A stretch of 64,000 nt of DNA from positions 62,001 to 126,000 of the forward strand of contig CALUWI010000004.1 of NCBI GenBank assembly GCA_944324465.1. The letters run 5' to 3'. How positions within the stretch are numbered: position 1 is the stretch's first letter; the number at the start of each line of letters is the position of its first letter. Positions 18,601 to 26,463 of this stretch are shown here, one piece after another. The translations under genes were made by a program, and so were the position numbers. Below the pieces are notes generated by a model, which made no database searches, was not told the origin of the DNA, and saw nothing but the letters and a program-made list of their open reading frames with translations. Source of the stretch: an uncultured Mucispirillum sp. (lineage in GTDB: Bacteria > Chrysiogenota > Deferribacteres > Deferribacterales > Mucispirillaceae).

Positions 18601-20068
18601 GTTTTTCACTTAATACTGCAAGTGCTGCATCATTTCCCATTGAGCCAACAGGTTCTGCACCTTTTTCAGCCATTGGTTTAATGATAAAATCAAAATCTTC
18701 TTTAGTATATCCAAATAGTTTTTGTTTTTTTATAATATTTCTTGATGGCTCAGCAGGGGAAAGTGATTCAAAAAGCCCATGAACATATATTCTGTTTTCA
18801 TTTATCCATCTTCTATAAGGCAGATTTCTTGCAGCAGTTTTTTTAACGGCAGCATCAGATATAATTCTATTGTTTTCTAAATCACAGTATATAATTTCAC
18901 CAGGACGAAGTCTTCCTTTTTTCAGCACTTTATCTGCAGGAATATCAAGAACACCAGTTTCTGAAGCAAGTACTAATACATTATCAGTAGTAACTGTATA
19001 TCTTGCAGGACGAAGTCCGTTTCTGTCAAGTATTGCACCAGCATTAACACCGTCTGAAAAAGCAACAGCAGCAGGTCCGTCCCATGGTTCCATTAGTGCT
19101 GAATGATATTCAAAAAATGCTCTTACATCTTTACCCATGTGATATTTAGGACCCCATGCCTGTGGAATAAGCATAAGCATTGCATGACATAAATCTCTGC
19201 CGCTTGCTACAAGCAGTTCAAACATATTATCAAGGGATGCTGAGTCGCTTTGTCCTTCTTTAATTAATGGCAGTATCTCTTTTAAATCTTCACCAAGAAG
19301 CTCTGATGAAAACTGCGGCTCTCTGCCTGCAAGGTTGTTTAAGTTGCCTTTTAATGTGTTTATTTCACCATTATGAGCAATATATCTAAATGGGTGAGCA
19401 AGTTCCCATGTTGGAAATGTATTTGTACTGTATCTTTGGTGAACTAATGCTATAGGTGATTTAAAAGAAGCATCTTTTAAATCCTGATAAAAGTTTTCAA
19501 CCTGAGTTGCCATAAAAAGCCCTTTATATACAATGCTTTTAGATGACATACTAGGTATATATACATTTGAAAGTTTAATTTCTATTAATCTTCTTGCTAT
19601 AAACAGCTTCCTTTCAAACTGAGCCTGATTATCATATTTACTTTTAATAAATATCTGTCTTATTTTAGGGCATGTTGTTCTTGCTGCTTTACCTACTGCA
19701 TTAATATCTATAGGAACATCACGCCAGCAGATTATTTCACCGCATTTTTCTGTAATAATTTTTTCAATATCATCTTCAATGTTTTCTCCGCCAAAAATAA
19801 CGGCAACACCATATTTACCATATTCTGGCAGTTTTTCTTTTACTACTTTTCTAAAAAATTCATCTGGAATAGAAACAAGAATACCAGCACCATCACCAGT
19901 TTCTGGGTCGCCGCCAGTTGCACCTCTGTGCATTAAATTTTTCAAAATTGTAATACCATTTTCTACAGTCTGGTGTGTTGGTATATTTTTTAAATCAGCA
20001 ATAAGCCCCACACCACAGGCATCTTTTTCATATTGGCTGTCATAAAGCCCGATGTTTTCAGGATACAT
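15656..20068 (-). CDS. gltB: Glutamate synthase large subunit
   Basis: Alpha subunit of glutamate synthase (1470 residues, full length), which makes two glutamates from glutamine and 2-oxoglutarate. The N-terminal class II amidotransferase domain has the catalytic Cys in KDACGVGLIAD, implying removal of a propeptide of about 17 residues. The central and FMN-binding synthase domains follow (PGEGGQLPGHKVD, ISGHDGGTGASP). The 3Fe-4S cluster cysteines are in CVMMRQCHSNTC, and a C-terminal GXGXG beta-helix domain ends the protein. An AGGAG precedes the ATG. A sigma-54-type promoter on this strand lies about 40-55 bases upstream of the start codon. Confidence 0.96.
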   Translation of the reverse strand: MYPENIGLYDSQYEKDACGVGLIADLKNIPTHQTVENGITILKNLMHRGATGGDPETGDGAGILVSIPDEFFRKVVKEKLPEYGKYGVAVIFGGENIEDDIEKIITEKCGEIICWRDVPIDINAVGKAARTTCPKIRQIFIKSKYDNQAQFERKLFIARRLIEIKLSNVYIPSMSSKSIVYKGLFMATQVENFYQDLKDASFKSPIALVHQRYSTNTFPTWELAHPFRYIAHNGEINTLKGNLNNLAGREPQFSSELLGEDLKEILPLIKEGQSDSASLDNMFELLVASGRDLCHAMLMLIPQAWGPKYHMGKDVRAFFEYHSALMEPWDGPAAVAFSDGVNAGAILDRNGLRPARYTVTTDNVLVLASETGVLDIPADKVLKKGRLRPGEIIYCDLENNRIISDAAVKKTAARNLPYRRWINENRIYVHGLFESLSPAEPSRNIIKKQKLFGYTKEDFDFIIKPMAEKGAEPVGSMGNDAALAVLSEKPQLLFNYFKQLFAQVTNPPIDSIREDLVMSLITFIGNKGNILEDGAFHARVIELPRPIITNDELKRLRSIREEGFQSAVINISFKNDLEQSLKNIAEIAVAKVKEGCPILILSDKNIEDGYTPIPSLLAVTAVNKALSKAGIRPESAVILETGEAREIMHFALLLGYGATAVCPYLALESISALVDDNEIKADKVKATENYVKAVDKGLLKVMSKMGISTLRSYRSGQLFEAVGLNSDIIKEYFTGTASRINGIGLKEIEHEALMRRKAADEHNDDMLSSGGQYHYRKDGENHLWTPESMTLFRQAVQGNNKEKYRAYAKLINEQSKHLCTLRGLFEFATAVPVPLEEVESAASIVKRFVTGAMSLGSISPEAHETIAIAMNKLGGMSNCGEGGEDPERYKPNEKGEVRSSAIKQIASGRFGVTIEYLTNAKELQIKMAQGAKPGEGGQLPGHKVDAFIAKLRHSMPNVSLISPPPHHDIYSIEDLAQLIYDLRNSNPEARISVKLVSEVGVGTIAAGVAKAHSDVILISGHDGGTGASPLTSIKHAGLPWELGLAEAQQTLVLNKLRGRVRLQTDGQLKTGRDVIIAALLGAEEFGFATTVLASLGCVMMRQCHSNTCPVGIATQDKELRKKFAGKPEYVENFLMFVAEEVREYLAALGLRTLDEAIGRSDLLQVNKAIEFYKAKNLDFSKILQTVSGKEIKYSGNSGYELENYDREYLLAPFKESIETGKAKTVDLEIKNINRTVGTELSHNVAKKYGLKGLDDDTINVNFKGCAGQSFGAFLAHGITFNLEGEANDFVGKGISGGKIIVKPAKNATFKASENVVAGNVIGYGGTSGKIFLNGQAGERFAIRNSGFISVVEGIGDHGCEYMTGGRVVILGNTGVNFAAGMTGGIAYVLDMSNDFDLRCNTSSVDLENIEPGSDDEKELLSLLNEHIKYTDSQKAKEITADWENYRDMFVKVFPVDYKKALQALKENGSN

Positions 20069-20106
20069 TTAAACACTCCTATATTTATTCCTTCGCATTT
20101 ATTATA

Positions 20107-20122
20107 ATCAAAAACTGTGCCA
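20107..20122 (-). promoter_or_regulatory. Probable sigma-54 promoter for gltB
   Basis: The minus strand reads TGGCAC-N5-TTGAT. The -24 element is perfect. The -12 element has TTGA where TTGC is consensus, so this is a near match. The start codon of gltB lies about 40 bases downstream of the -12 element. Confidence 0.6.
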
Positions 20123-20192
20123 TAATTTTTTAATGTAAAAACAAGGAATTTTATAAAAATTTTTGGTAAAAATTGTAAAACCAGTGATTTTA

Positions 20193-20210
20193 TTTTACAA
20201 TTTTGTAAAA
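20193..20210. promoter_or_regulatory. Palindromic candidate enhancer between gltB and glnN
   Basis: A perfect inverted repeat TTTTACAA-TT-TTGTAAAA with 8-bp arms. The core TTTACAA-N2-TTGTAAA is identical to the palindrome over the activator's own promoter at 12905-12920. Its distance from both sigma-54 promoters fits an upstream activator sequence. The binding protein is inferred. Confidence 0.55.
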
Positions 20211-20297
20211 ATACTGCCATAAAAAATTATTCAAAATTTATTATTTTTGCTTTTAAAATAAAGAAGTTTTATGTATTATCTGAAATGGAAAAATTTT

Positions 20298-20313
20298 TGG
20301 CATTTATATTGCA
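20298..20313 (+). promoter_or_regulatory. Sigma-54 promoter for glnN
   Basis: The sequence TGGCAT-N5-TTGCA has the invariant GG (20299-20300) and GC (20311-20312) exactly ten bases apart, as sigma-54 promoters require. It lies about 60 bases upstream of the glnN start codon, in the correct orientation. Confidence 0.8.
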
Positions 20314-20372
20314 TTAGTCTGTGGTGAAATAAAAATGATGAAATTAAGATATGATAAAATTAAGGAGGCAGT

Positions 20373-22511
20373 ATGAGTTTTTCAAAACGATACTTGACTA
20401 TTAATGCTATTGCAGAAAATAAAGCAAAAGAATATGCAAAAGCAGAAAAAGCAACATTAGAACATTATGGTGAAGATGTTTTTAATGCAAAAGCAATTAG
20501 AGAATATTTACCTAAAAAATCAGCTGAGAAATTATTAAACACTATTAATAATAGAGCACAGCTGGACCCAGAAATAGCAGCTGATGTTGCTCATGGTATG
20601 AAACAGTGGGCAATAGAAAGAGGTGCTACTCACTTTACACACTGGTTTCAGCCTTTAACAGGCTCAACTGCTGAAAAACATGATTCGTTTTTAGAAATAG
20701 AAGGGGATAATGCTATTTTTGCATTTTCTGCTAAAAATTTAATTGTTGGTGAGCCAGATGCTTCATCTTTTCCATCTGGTGGTTTAAGAAGAACTTTTGA
20801 AGCAAGAGGATATACTGCATGGGACCCTACAAGCCCTGCATTTATTAAACGCCATGCAAATGGTGCTACTTTATGTATACCGACTGCTTTCTGCTCATAT
20901 ACTGGTGAAGCTCTTGATAAAAAAACACCGCTTTTACGCTCTATCCAGTGCCTTTCTTCTTCTGCTCAAAGGCTTATGAAATGCTTTGGATTAAAAGAAG
21001 AAAAAGTTACAATTACTCTTGGTGCTGAACAGGAATACTTTTTAATAGATAAAAAGTTTTATCTTCACAGACCAGATTTACTGCAGACTGGTAGAACTCT
21101 TTTTGGTGCAACACCACCAAAACATCAGCAGTTAGAAGACCATTATTTTGGCTCTATTCAGCAAAGAGTTCTTAACTTTATGAATGAAGTGGAAGATGAA
21201 CTTTGGAGATTAGGAGTGCCAGCAAAAACTCGCCATAATGAAGTTGCTCCAGGTCAGTTTGAGCTTGCACCAATGTTTGAAGACTTAAACTTAGCTGTAG
21301 ACCACAATATGCTTATTATGGATACACTTCGTCTTGTAGCAGACAGACATGGATTTGTATGCCTTTTACATGAAAAACCATTTGCAGGTGTAAATGGCAG
21401 CGGTAAACATAATAACTGGTCTATTAACTATGGAGATACAAACCTTTTAAACCCTGGTAATAATCCGCAGCAGAATGCTGTATTTTTAACTGTATTATGT
21501 GGTATTATCAGAGCTGTTGATACTCATGCTGATATGCTTAGAGCAACAGTAGCTCATGCAGGAAATGACCACAGACTTGGTGCAAATGAAGCACCGCCAG
21601 CAATTATTTCTATATATCTTGGCGACCAGCTTAATGAAGTTATAGAAAATATAGAAAAAGGAGAAAATAACTCTAAACATAAAGCAGGTGTTATGCAGAT
21701 AGGTGTAGATACTCTGCCAAATTTACCAAAAGATGCAACTGATAGAAACAGAACAAGTCCATTTGCATTTACTGGCAACAAATTTGAATTCAGAGCACCA
21801 GGCTCAAGCCAGTCATGCTCTGGTCCAATGACAGTATTAAATACTATTGTGGCAGATTCTTTTGACTATATTGCAGAAAAACTTGAAAATCATGTTGGAA
21901 ATGAAGAAGCATTTAATAATGAACTTCAAAAAGTATTAAAAGATATTATTAAAACACATAAAAGAGTTATTTTTAATGGCGATGGCTATACTGATGAGTG
22001 GAAAGAAGAAGCAGCACGCAGAGGACTTCCAAATGCTGTTACTACAATGGATGCACTTCGCAGCTTAGTAAATGATAAAAATATTAACCTTTTTGGTAAA
22101 TATGGAGTTTATTCTAAAAAAGAACTTCAATCAAGATTTGAAGTATTTTTAGAAGAATATCACCGTAAAATACGCATAGAAGGTGAAATAGCTTTAAATA
22201 TTGTTCGTAATAATATTTTACCAGCTGTTATTGAAGAATTTAAAACAGAGCTTTCTGCAGTTAAATCTGCAACAGATGCAGGCATTACTGTTGGTGTTGA
22301 TGCATTAAAAAGAAATGTAGAGCTTTTAGGTAAAGGTCTTGAAGACTTAACAGAAAAAACTGAAAAAATGGAAAAAGCTGTTACAGGACTTCATGAAGAA
22401 ATACTTGAAGCTATGGCAGAATTAAGAGAAGTAGTTGATAGATTAGAAAAAATCGTATCAGATACTTTATGGCCGCTTCCTAAATACAGAGAAATGCTGT
22501 TTATTAAATAA
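20373..22511 (+). CDS. glnN: Glutamine synthetase type III
   Basis: Ammonium-assimilating glutamine synthetase of the large GSIII class (712 residues; the class is about 700-730, against about 450 for GSI). The class-specific N-terminus precedes THWFQPLTGSTAEKHDSF. The ATP-grasp-like catalytic regions GAEQEYFLID, NEVAPGQFELAP and the glutamate-site NGSGKHNNWS are present, and the C-terminal helical extension contains KNVELLGKGLEDL-type heptads. An AAGGAGG ribosome-binding site precedes the ATG. A sigma-54 promoter lies upstream and a terminator downstream, so it is likely monocistronic. With GltBD it forms the GS-GOGAT cycle. Confidence 0.96.
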   Translation: MSFSKRYLTINAIAENKAKEYAKAEKATLEHYGEDVFNAKAIREYLPKKSAEKLLNTINNRAQLDPEIAADVAHGMKQWAIERGATHFTHWFQPLTGSTAEKHDSFLEIEGDNAIFAFSAKNLIVGEPDASSFPSGGLRRTFEARGYTAWDPTSPAFIKRHANGATLCIPTAFCSYTGEALDKKTPLLRSIQCLSSSAQRLMKCFGLKEEKVTITLGAEQEYFLIDKKFYLHRPDLLQTGRTLFGATPPKHQQLEDHYFGSIQQRVLNFMNEVEDELWRLGVPAKTRHNEVAPGQFELAPMFEDLNLAVDHNMLIMDTLRLVADRHGFVCLLHEKPFAGVNGSGKHNNWSINYGDTNLLNPGNNPQQNAVFLTVLCGIIRAVDTHADMLRATVAHAGNDHRLGANEAPPAIISIYLGDQLNEVIENIEKGENNSKHKAGVMQIGVDTLPNLPKDATDRNRTSPFAFTGNKFEFRAPGSSQSCSGPMTVLNTIVADSFDYIAEKLENHVGNEEAFNNELQKVLKDIIKTHKRVIFNGDGYTDEWKEEAARRGLPNAVTTMDALRSLVNDKNINLFGKYGVYSKKELQSRFEVFLEEYHRKIRIEGEIALNIVRNNILPAVIEEFKTELSAVKSATDAGITVGVDALKRNVELLGKGLEDLTEKTEKMEKAVTGLHEEILEAMAELREVVDRLEKIVSDTLWPLPKYREMLFIK

Positions 22512-22539
22512 TTAATATTATATATAAATAAGTAGTAAT

Positions 22540-22579
22540 ACCCTTATTCCTTAAAATATTTAGGAATAAGGGTTTTTTT
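22540..22579 (+). terminator. Rho-independent terminator after glnN
   Basis: A perfect 12-bp stem ACCCTTATTCCT / AGGAATAAGGGT with a ten-base loop is followed by seven T. It separates glnN from the hybrid kinase gene. Confidence 0.93.
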
Positions 22580-22657
22580 ATTTTTATATAAAAATTGTTG
22601 CATAATCACATAAAAAATTATAATATTAATAAAGATATATATTATTTATGGTGTTAT

Positions 22658-25207
22658 ATGGAAACATCAATCAATTTAAAATCTACAACTATGATTAGAG
22701 TTATAACCATTATACTTATGGTTATTATTTTTATACTGCTTCTTTTTAAGTTTTTATATAATCTTGTAGATAATGCGGAAAAAATTGGTTATGAGTATAT
22801 CAATAAGTACACACAGTCTGCACAATCAATAGTAAATAAACATGCCCTTGTGTTAGAAAGCGGGGCAGCAAGCCTTTCTTTCTTTATGACTAAAAACCAT
22901 TCTGAAGAAGATATTCAGCAGTGGATGAGTAACTATATAAAATATATTAAAAAAACTTTTGGAACAGAAGATATTGATGTTTTTGGTATAATCAATGGCA
23001 AACTTGTTTCTGGTCAAAATAGACTTGGCTCTGTAACAATGCCTGTAAGTCAGATGAAATGGTATATCAATGCCCGCAAGCGTAAGGGAGAAATAGTATA
23101 TACTGATGTATATACAGATATCGTAAATGGTGAAAAGGTTTTTACTCTTGCTACAGCTTTAGAAAATGGCAGAGATGTTTTAGCTCTTGATATTTTTCCA
23201 AAAAGTCTTGGTAATAAATGGCTTTTGGATAATACTCTGCCAAACCATGCATCTTATTTTTTAGCAGACAGCAATGGTGAAATCATTTTAATGAAATCAT
23301 CTATAAACCAGCCAATAGAGAATTTCCAGTCAGCAGTTAAAAGAACAGTCAGCAAAATATATTCAGGAAATAATGAATATAATTCTGCATTTTATTATAT
23401 TATTGATTTAGAAGACAATAAACGCAGTGTGTTTTACAACTTTACAAATAATAATATGCTTGTGATATTAACAATATCTCAGTTTACATTATACAAGCAG
23501 TCATTAAATATGATAAAAAATGATGTTTTTACTTTCTTTTCTAAGCATATTGAGTTTTTAATTGGTGCTGTGCTTATTCTGCTTATTATTATTTTAAGAG
23601 TAATAACATTAAGAAAAATGGTAGTTTACCAAAACCAGTCTATAAAAACCCTGAGCAATTCTTATGCTGCATTATATAGAATTAATTTAAAAACTAAGCG
23701 TTATATCAATATTAAACAGGCAGAGTTTGCCTATATTCCACTTAAACCAACTGGAGAATATAAAGATTTATTAAATTCTTTAAATGTTGTAATGGATAAG
23801 GAAACTAAAACAGAATTTAATAATCAGTTTTCTATTGAAAATATGATAAAATTATCTAAAAAGCTTGTTAATGAGTTCGGCGGTGATTTTAAATGGGTGG
23901 TAAATGGTGAAAACTGCTGGATGAATGTTAGTGTGCTTTTTGATACATATAATATAGCAAATGATGCTGTTATGTGTTTCCGTAATGTAGATAATGAAAG
24001 AAAAAAACAGCTGGAAAATATGCAGCTTTTAGAAGATAATGTTCAGAATATGCAGGATAATATACAATCAGACCGTCTTTTTTATTCAAATATCAGCCAC
24101 GATATGAGAACACCTATAAGCGGCATTATGGGTTTTGTAGAATTATTAAAATATAATATTGATAATAAAGATAAAATTATAGAATATTCTAATAAAATAC
24201 AGCTTACAGCACAGTTATTAAAAGAGCTTGTTGATGATATTTTAGTAGAAGTGAAAGATAAAAAAGGCATAAACGATGATAATATAGTAGTATTTAATGT
24301 AAAAGATGATATAGAAAACCTTGTAGAAATCTTTAAAGTGCAGGCTAAAACTGAAAATAAAAACTTTGATGTATCATTTAATATAAAAAATAATAAAATA
24401 AAAGGTGATTATCACAAACTTTGCCATATTTTAAATAATCTTTTATCAAATGCATTTAAATATACCCATGAAAATGACAGTATATCTTTAACTATTAATC
24501 AAATACAGGATACTAAAGCTCTTTATTACAATTTTGTAATAAAGGATAATGGTATAGGTATGTCAAAAGCATTTTTAGATAAGCTTTTTGAACCATTTGC
24601 AAGAGAAAAAATGTTCAGTGATAAAAAAATGCAGGGTACTGGGCTTGGAATGGCTATTGTATTACAGAGAGTTTATTCTATGGATGGTGATATTAATGTG
24701 GACAGCAGCCTTGGAGTAGGCACAACAGTTACTGTTTCACTGCCTTTTGAAAGATATACAGAAAATGATATAGATACTTCGCTGTTAGAAAAAAGTGAAA
24801 AATGCCAGTTTGATGAAAATGTTCTTAAAGGAAAAACAGTATTACTTGTAGAAGATAATAAAGTAAATATGGAAATATTAAATGAACTTCTTAAAATAAA
24901 GCAGATGAATATTATACAAGCATGGAATGGTAAAGAAGCTTTAGAAATTATAAAAAATTCAAAAGAAAATGAAATAGATGTAGTTTTAATGGATATATTA
25001 ATGCCAGAAATGGATGGATATACTGCAGTAAAAGAAATTAGAGCATTAAATAGAAAAGATGTGGCATTACTTCCAATTATTGCTTTAACAGCAAATGCTT
25101 TTGAAGAAGAAATTGAGAAAACAAAAGAAGCAGGTATGAATGCATGCATTACTAAACCTGTTGATTTTAATATACTTTTAAAAACTATATATCAGTTTGT
25201 AAAATAA
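22658..25207 (+). CDS. Membrane hybrid histidine kinase with C-terminal receiver
   Basis: A two-component hybrid kinase (849 residues from ATG 22658; a TTG 63 bases upstream in frame would start just after the terminator and is less likely). Order: TM1 about residues 12-33, a periplasmic Cache-like sensor region to about 295, TM2 about 298-320, a linker and coiled coil, HisKA with His481 in SNISHDMRTP, HATPase (NNLLSNAFKYTHEN, DNGIGMS, GTGLGMA), and a receiver domain with phospho-Asp779 in LMDILMPEMDGY. There is no output domain, so an Hpt or separate regulator must exist elsewhere. It lies between glnN and carA, but a nitrogen-related role is only suggested by position. The ligand is unknown. 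Confidence 0.9.
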   Translation: METSINLKSTTMIRVITIILMVIIFILLLFKFLYNLVDNAEKIGYEYINKYTQSAQSIVNKHALVLESGAASLSFFMTKNHSEEDIQQWMSNYIKYIKKTFGTEDIDVFGIINGKLVSGQNRLGSVTMPVSQMKWYINARKRKGEIVYTDVYTDIVNGEKVFTLATALENGRDVLALDIFPKSLGNKWLLDNTLPNHASYFLADSNGEIILMKSSINQPIENFQSAVKRTVSKIYSGNNEYNSAFYYIIDLEDNKRSVFYNFTNNNMLVILTISQFTLYKQSLNMIKNDVFTFFSKHIEFLIGAVLILLIIILRVITLRKMVVYQNQSIKTLSNSYAALYRINLKTKRYINIKQAEFAYIPLKPTGEYKDLLNSLNVVMDKETKTEFNNQFSIENMIKLSKKLVNEFGGDFKWVVNGENCWMNVSVLFDTYNIANDAVMCFRNVDNERKKQLENMQLLEDNVQNMQDNIQSDRLFYSNISHDMRTPISGIMGFVELLKYNIDNKDKIIEYSNKIQLTAQLLKELVDDILVEVKDKKGINDDNIVVFNVKDDIENLVEIFKVQAKTENKNFDVSFNIKNNKIKGDYHKLCHILNNLLSNAFKYTHENDSISLTINQIQDTKALYYNFVIKDNGIGMSKAFLDKLFEPFAREKMFSDKKMQGTGLGMAIVLQRVYSMDGDINVDSSLGVGTTVTVSLPFERYTENDIDTSLLEKSEKCQFDENVLKGKTVLLVEDNKVNMEILNELLKIKQMNIIQAWNGKEALEIIKNSKENEIDVVLMDILMPEMDGYTAVKEIRALNRKDVALLPIIALTANAFEEEIEKTKEAGMNACITKPVDFNILLKTIYQFVK
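24522..24543. repeat. Perfect 22-bp palindrome inside the kinase gene
   Basis: Arms TTTATTACAA and TTGTAATAAA flank a TT centre within codons for LYYNFVI. The inner core TTACAA-N2-TTGTAA matches the palindromes near gltB/glnN and the activator gene. Being in an AT-rich coding region, it may be coincidence. Confidence 0.4.
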
Positions 25208-25268
25208 ATAATATATTCTTTAATATAAAGTATTAATAATCTTTTTAAAAAATATTAAAAATTATTTC

Positions 25269-25295
25269 TTGACAATAAATAGGCTTATCTATAAT
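25269..25295 (+). promoter_or_regulatory. Probable sigma-70 promoter for carAB
   Basis: A consensus TTGACA (25269-25274) and a consensus TATAAT (25290-25295) are separated by 15 bases, slightly short of the ideal 17. They precede carA by about 63 bases. The leader between them and carA shows no clear pyrimidine attenuator. Confidence 0.6.
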
Positions 25296-25358
25296 ATACT
25301 GAAGTTTTGCCTACTTTTAGATAAAACTACAAAATCAATAAATACGGGGTAATTTTAT

Positions 25359-26462
25359 ATGAGTTTTAATTGGAAAGAGAAACGCTTAAAAAAAGCATTT
25401 CTTGCTCTTGAAAATGGAGAAGTATTTAAGGGTTATTCTTTTGGTGCCTCTGTTGATAAGCTTGGAGAAACAGTATTTAATACAGGAATGAGCGGATATG
25501 AAGGTATTATAAGTGACCCATCTTATGCAGGTCAATTCGTTTCGCTTACAGCTCCAGAAATAGGTAACTATGGTATTGATTTAAACTTTTTAGAATCACG
25601 CAGCCTTTTTTTAAACGGGCTTATAGTTTGTGATATAAATGAGCCGTCTAACTATTCATCTCAAATAAGCCTGCAGGATATGTTAAAAAAACATAATATT
25701 CCAGCTATTGCAGGAATAGATGTAAGAAGGCTTACATTAATGATTAGAGAGCAGGGCTCTTTAAAAGGCTTTTTACACTGCAGTGATGAAAATATTACTA
25801 CAGAAGAAGCTGTAGCTAAAGCAAAAGCATGGGAAGGGCTTGATAATCAGGACTATGCATCTCGTGTTACAGCTGGTGAAGTTTTTAAATGGAATGAAGA
25901 AGGCACATATAAAGTTGTGGCTTATGATTTTGGTGTGAAATATAATATATTAAGAAGCCTAGCTGCTCATGATATGCAGGTTACAGTTGTCCCTGCTGGT
26001 TATGATGCTGCAAAAGTAATGGAAATGAAACCTGATGGTGTGTTTTTATCAAACGGACCAGCTGACCCGTCATCTCTGCATTATGCAATAGATGCTGCAA
26101 AATATTTTACAGGTAAAGTTCCTTTAATGGGTATATGTTTAGGTCATCAAATTATGGGAATTTCTGCCGGCTGTTCATGCTACAGATTAAAATTTGGTCA
26201 CCACGGTCTTAATCATCCTGTAAAAAACTTAATAACTAATCAGGTAGAGATTACATCACAAAACCATAACTTTGCTCTTGATATAAAAAATATACCATCA
26301 AGTTTAGAAATAACTCATATAAATATGAATGATAATACATTAGAAGGTATCAGACATAAAACTGAACCATTTTTCAGTGTCCAGTATCACCCAGAAGCTG
26401 CACCTGGACCAAACGATTCACTTTATCTTTTTGAAACTTTTAGAAAAATGATGGAGCGTTAA
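25359..26462 (+). CDS. carA: Carbamoyl-phosphate synthase small (glutaminase) subunit
   Basis: Hydrolyses glutamine and passes ammonia to CarB for carbamoyl phosphate, the precursor of pyrimidines and arginine (367 residues). The N-terminal CPSase domain has [13 protein letters not shown] and [10 protein letters not shown]. The class I amidotransferase domain has the nucleophile Cys in [11 protein letters not shown] and the catalytic His/Glu in [10 protein letters not shown]. The start ATG 25359 follows a weak GGGG stretch. carB begins one base after its stop, so the two are co-transcribed. Confidence 0.96.
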   Translation: MSFNWKEKRLKKAFLALENGEVFKGYSFGASVDKLGETVFNTGMSGYEGIISDPSYAGQFVSLTAPEIGNYGIDLNFLESRSLFLNGLIVCDINEPSNYSSQISLQDMLKKHNIPAIAGIDVRRLTLMIREQGSLKGFLHCSDENITTEEAVAKAKAWEGLDNQDYASRVTAGEVFKWNEEGTYKVVAYDFGVKYNILRSLAAHDMQVTVVPAGYDAAKVMEMKPDGVFLSNGPADPSSLHYAIDAAKYFTGKVPLMGICLGHQIMGISAGCSCYRLKFGHHGLNHPVKNLITNQVEITSQNHNFALDIKNIPSSLEITHINMNDNTLEGIRHKTEPFFSVQYHPEAAPGPNDSLYLFETFRKMMER

Positions 26463-26463
26463 G

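Larger units (their letters stand above)
20069..20372. promoter_or_regulatory. Divergent gltB/glnN control region
   Basis: This 304-base AT-rich gap holds no supported gene. It contains a sigma-54 promoter toward glnN (20298-20313), a near-consensus sigma-54 promoter toward gltB (20107-20122), and a palindrome (20193-20210) roughly midway, placed about 105-120 bases from both inferred start sites as expected for a shared enhancer. A matching half-site TTGTAAAA lies at 20173-20180. It overlaps the -35 of a possible sigma-70 promoter for gltB (minus strand, TTTACA 20179-20174, 18-base spacer, TATAAA 20155-20150). Confidence 0.7.

Noticed and set aside
22595-22657. Upstream TTG start for the hybrid kinase
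   Set aside because: It lies only 16 bases after the glnN terminator and adds a non-hydrophobic tail; ATG 22658 puts the first membrane segment in the usual place.
24673-25149. 158-codon open frame on the minus strand inside the hybrid kinase gene
   Set aside because: It mirrors the HATPase end and the receiver domain, which are intact on the plus strand; its translation resembles no family.
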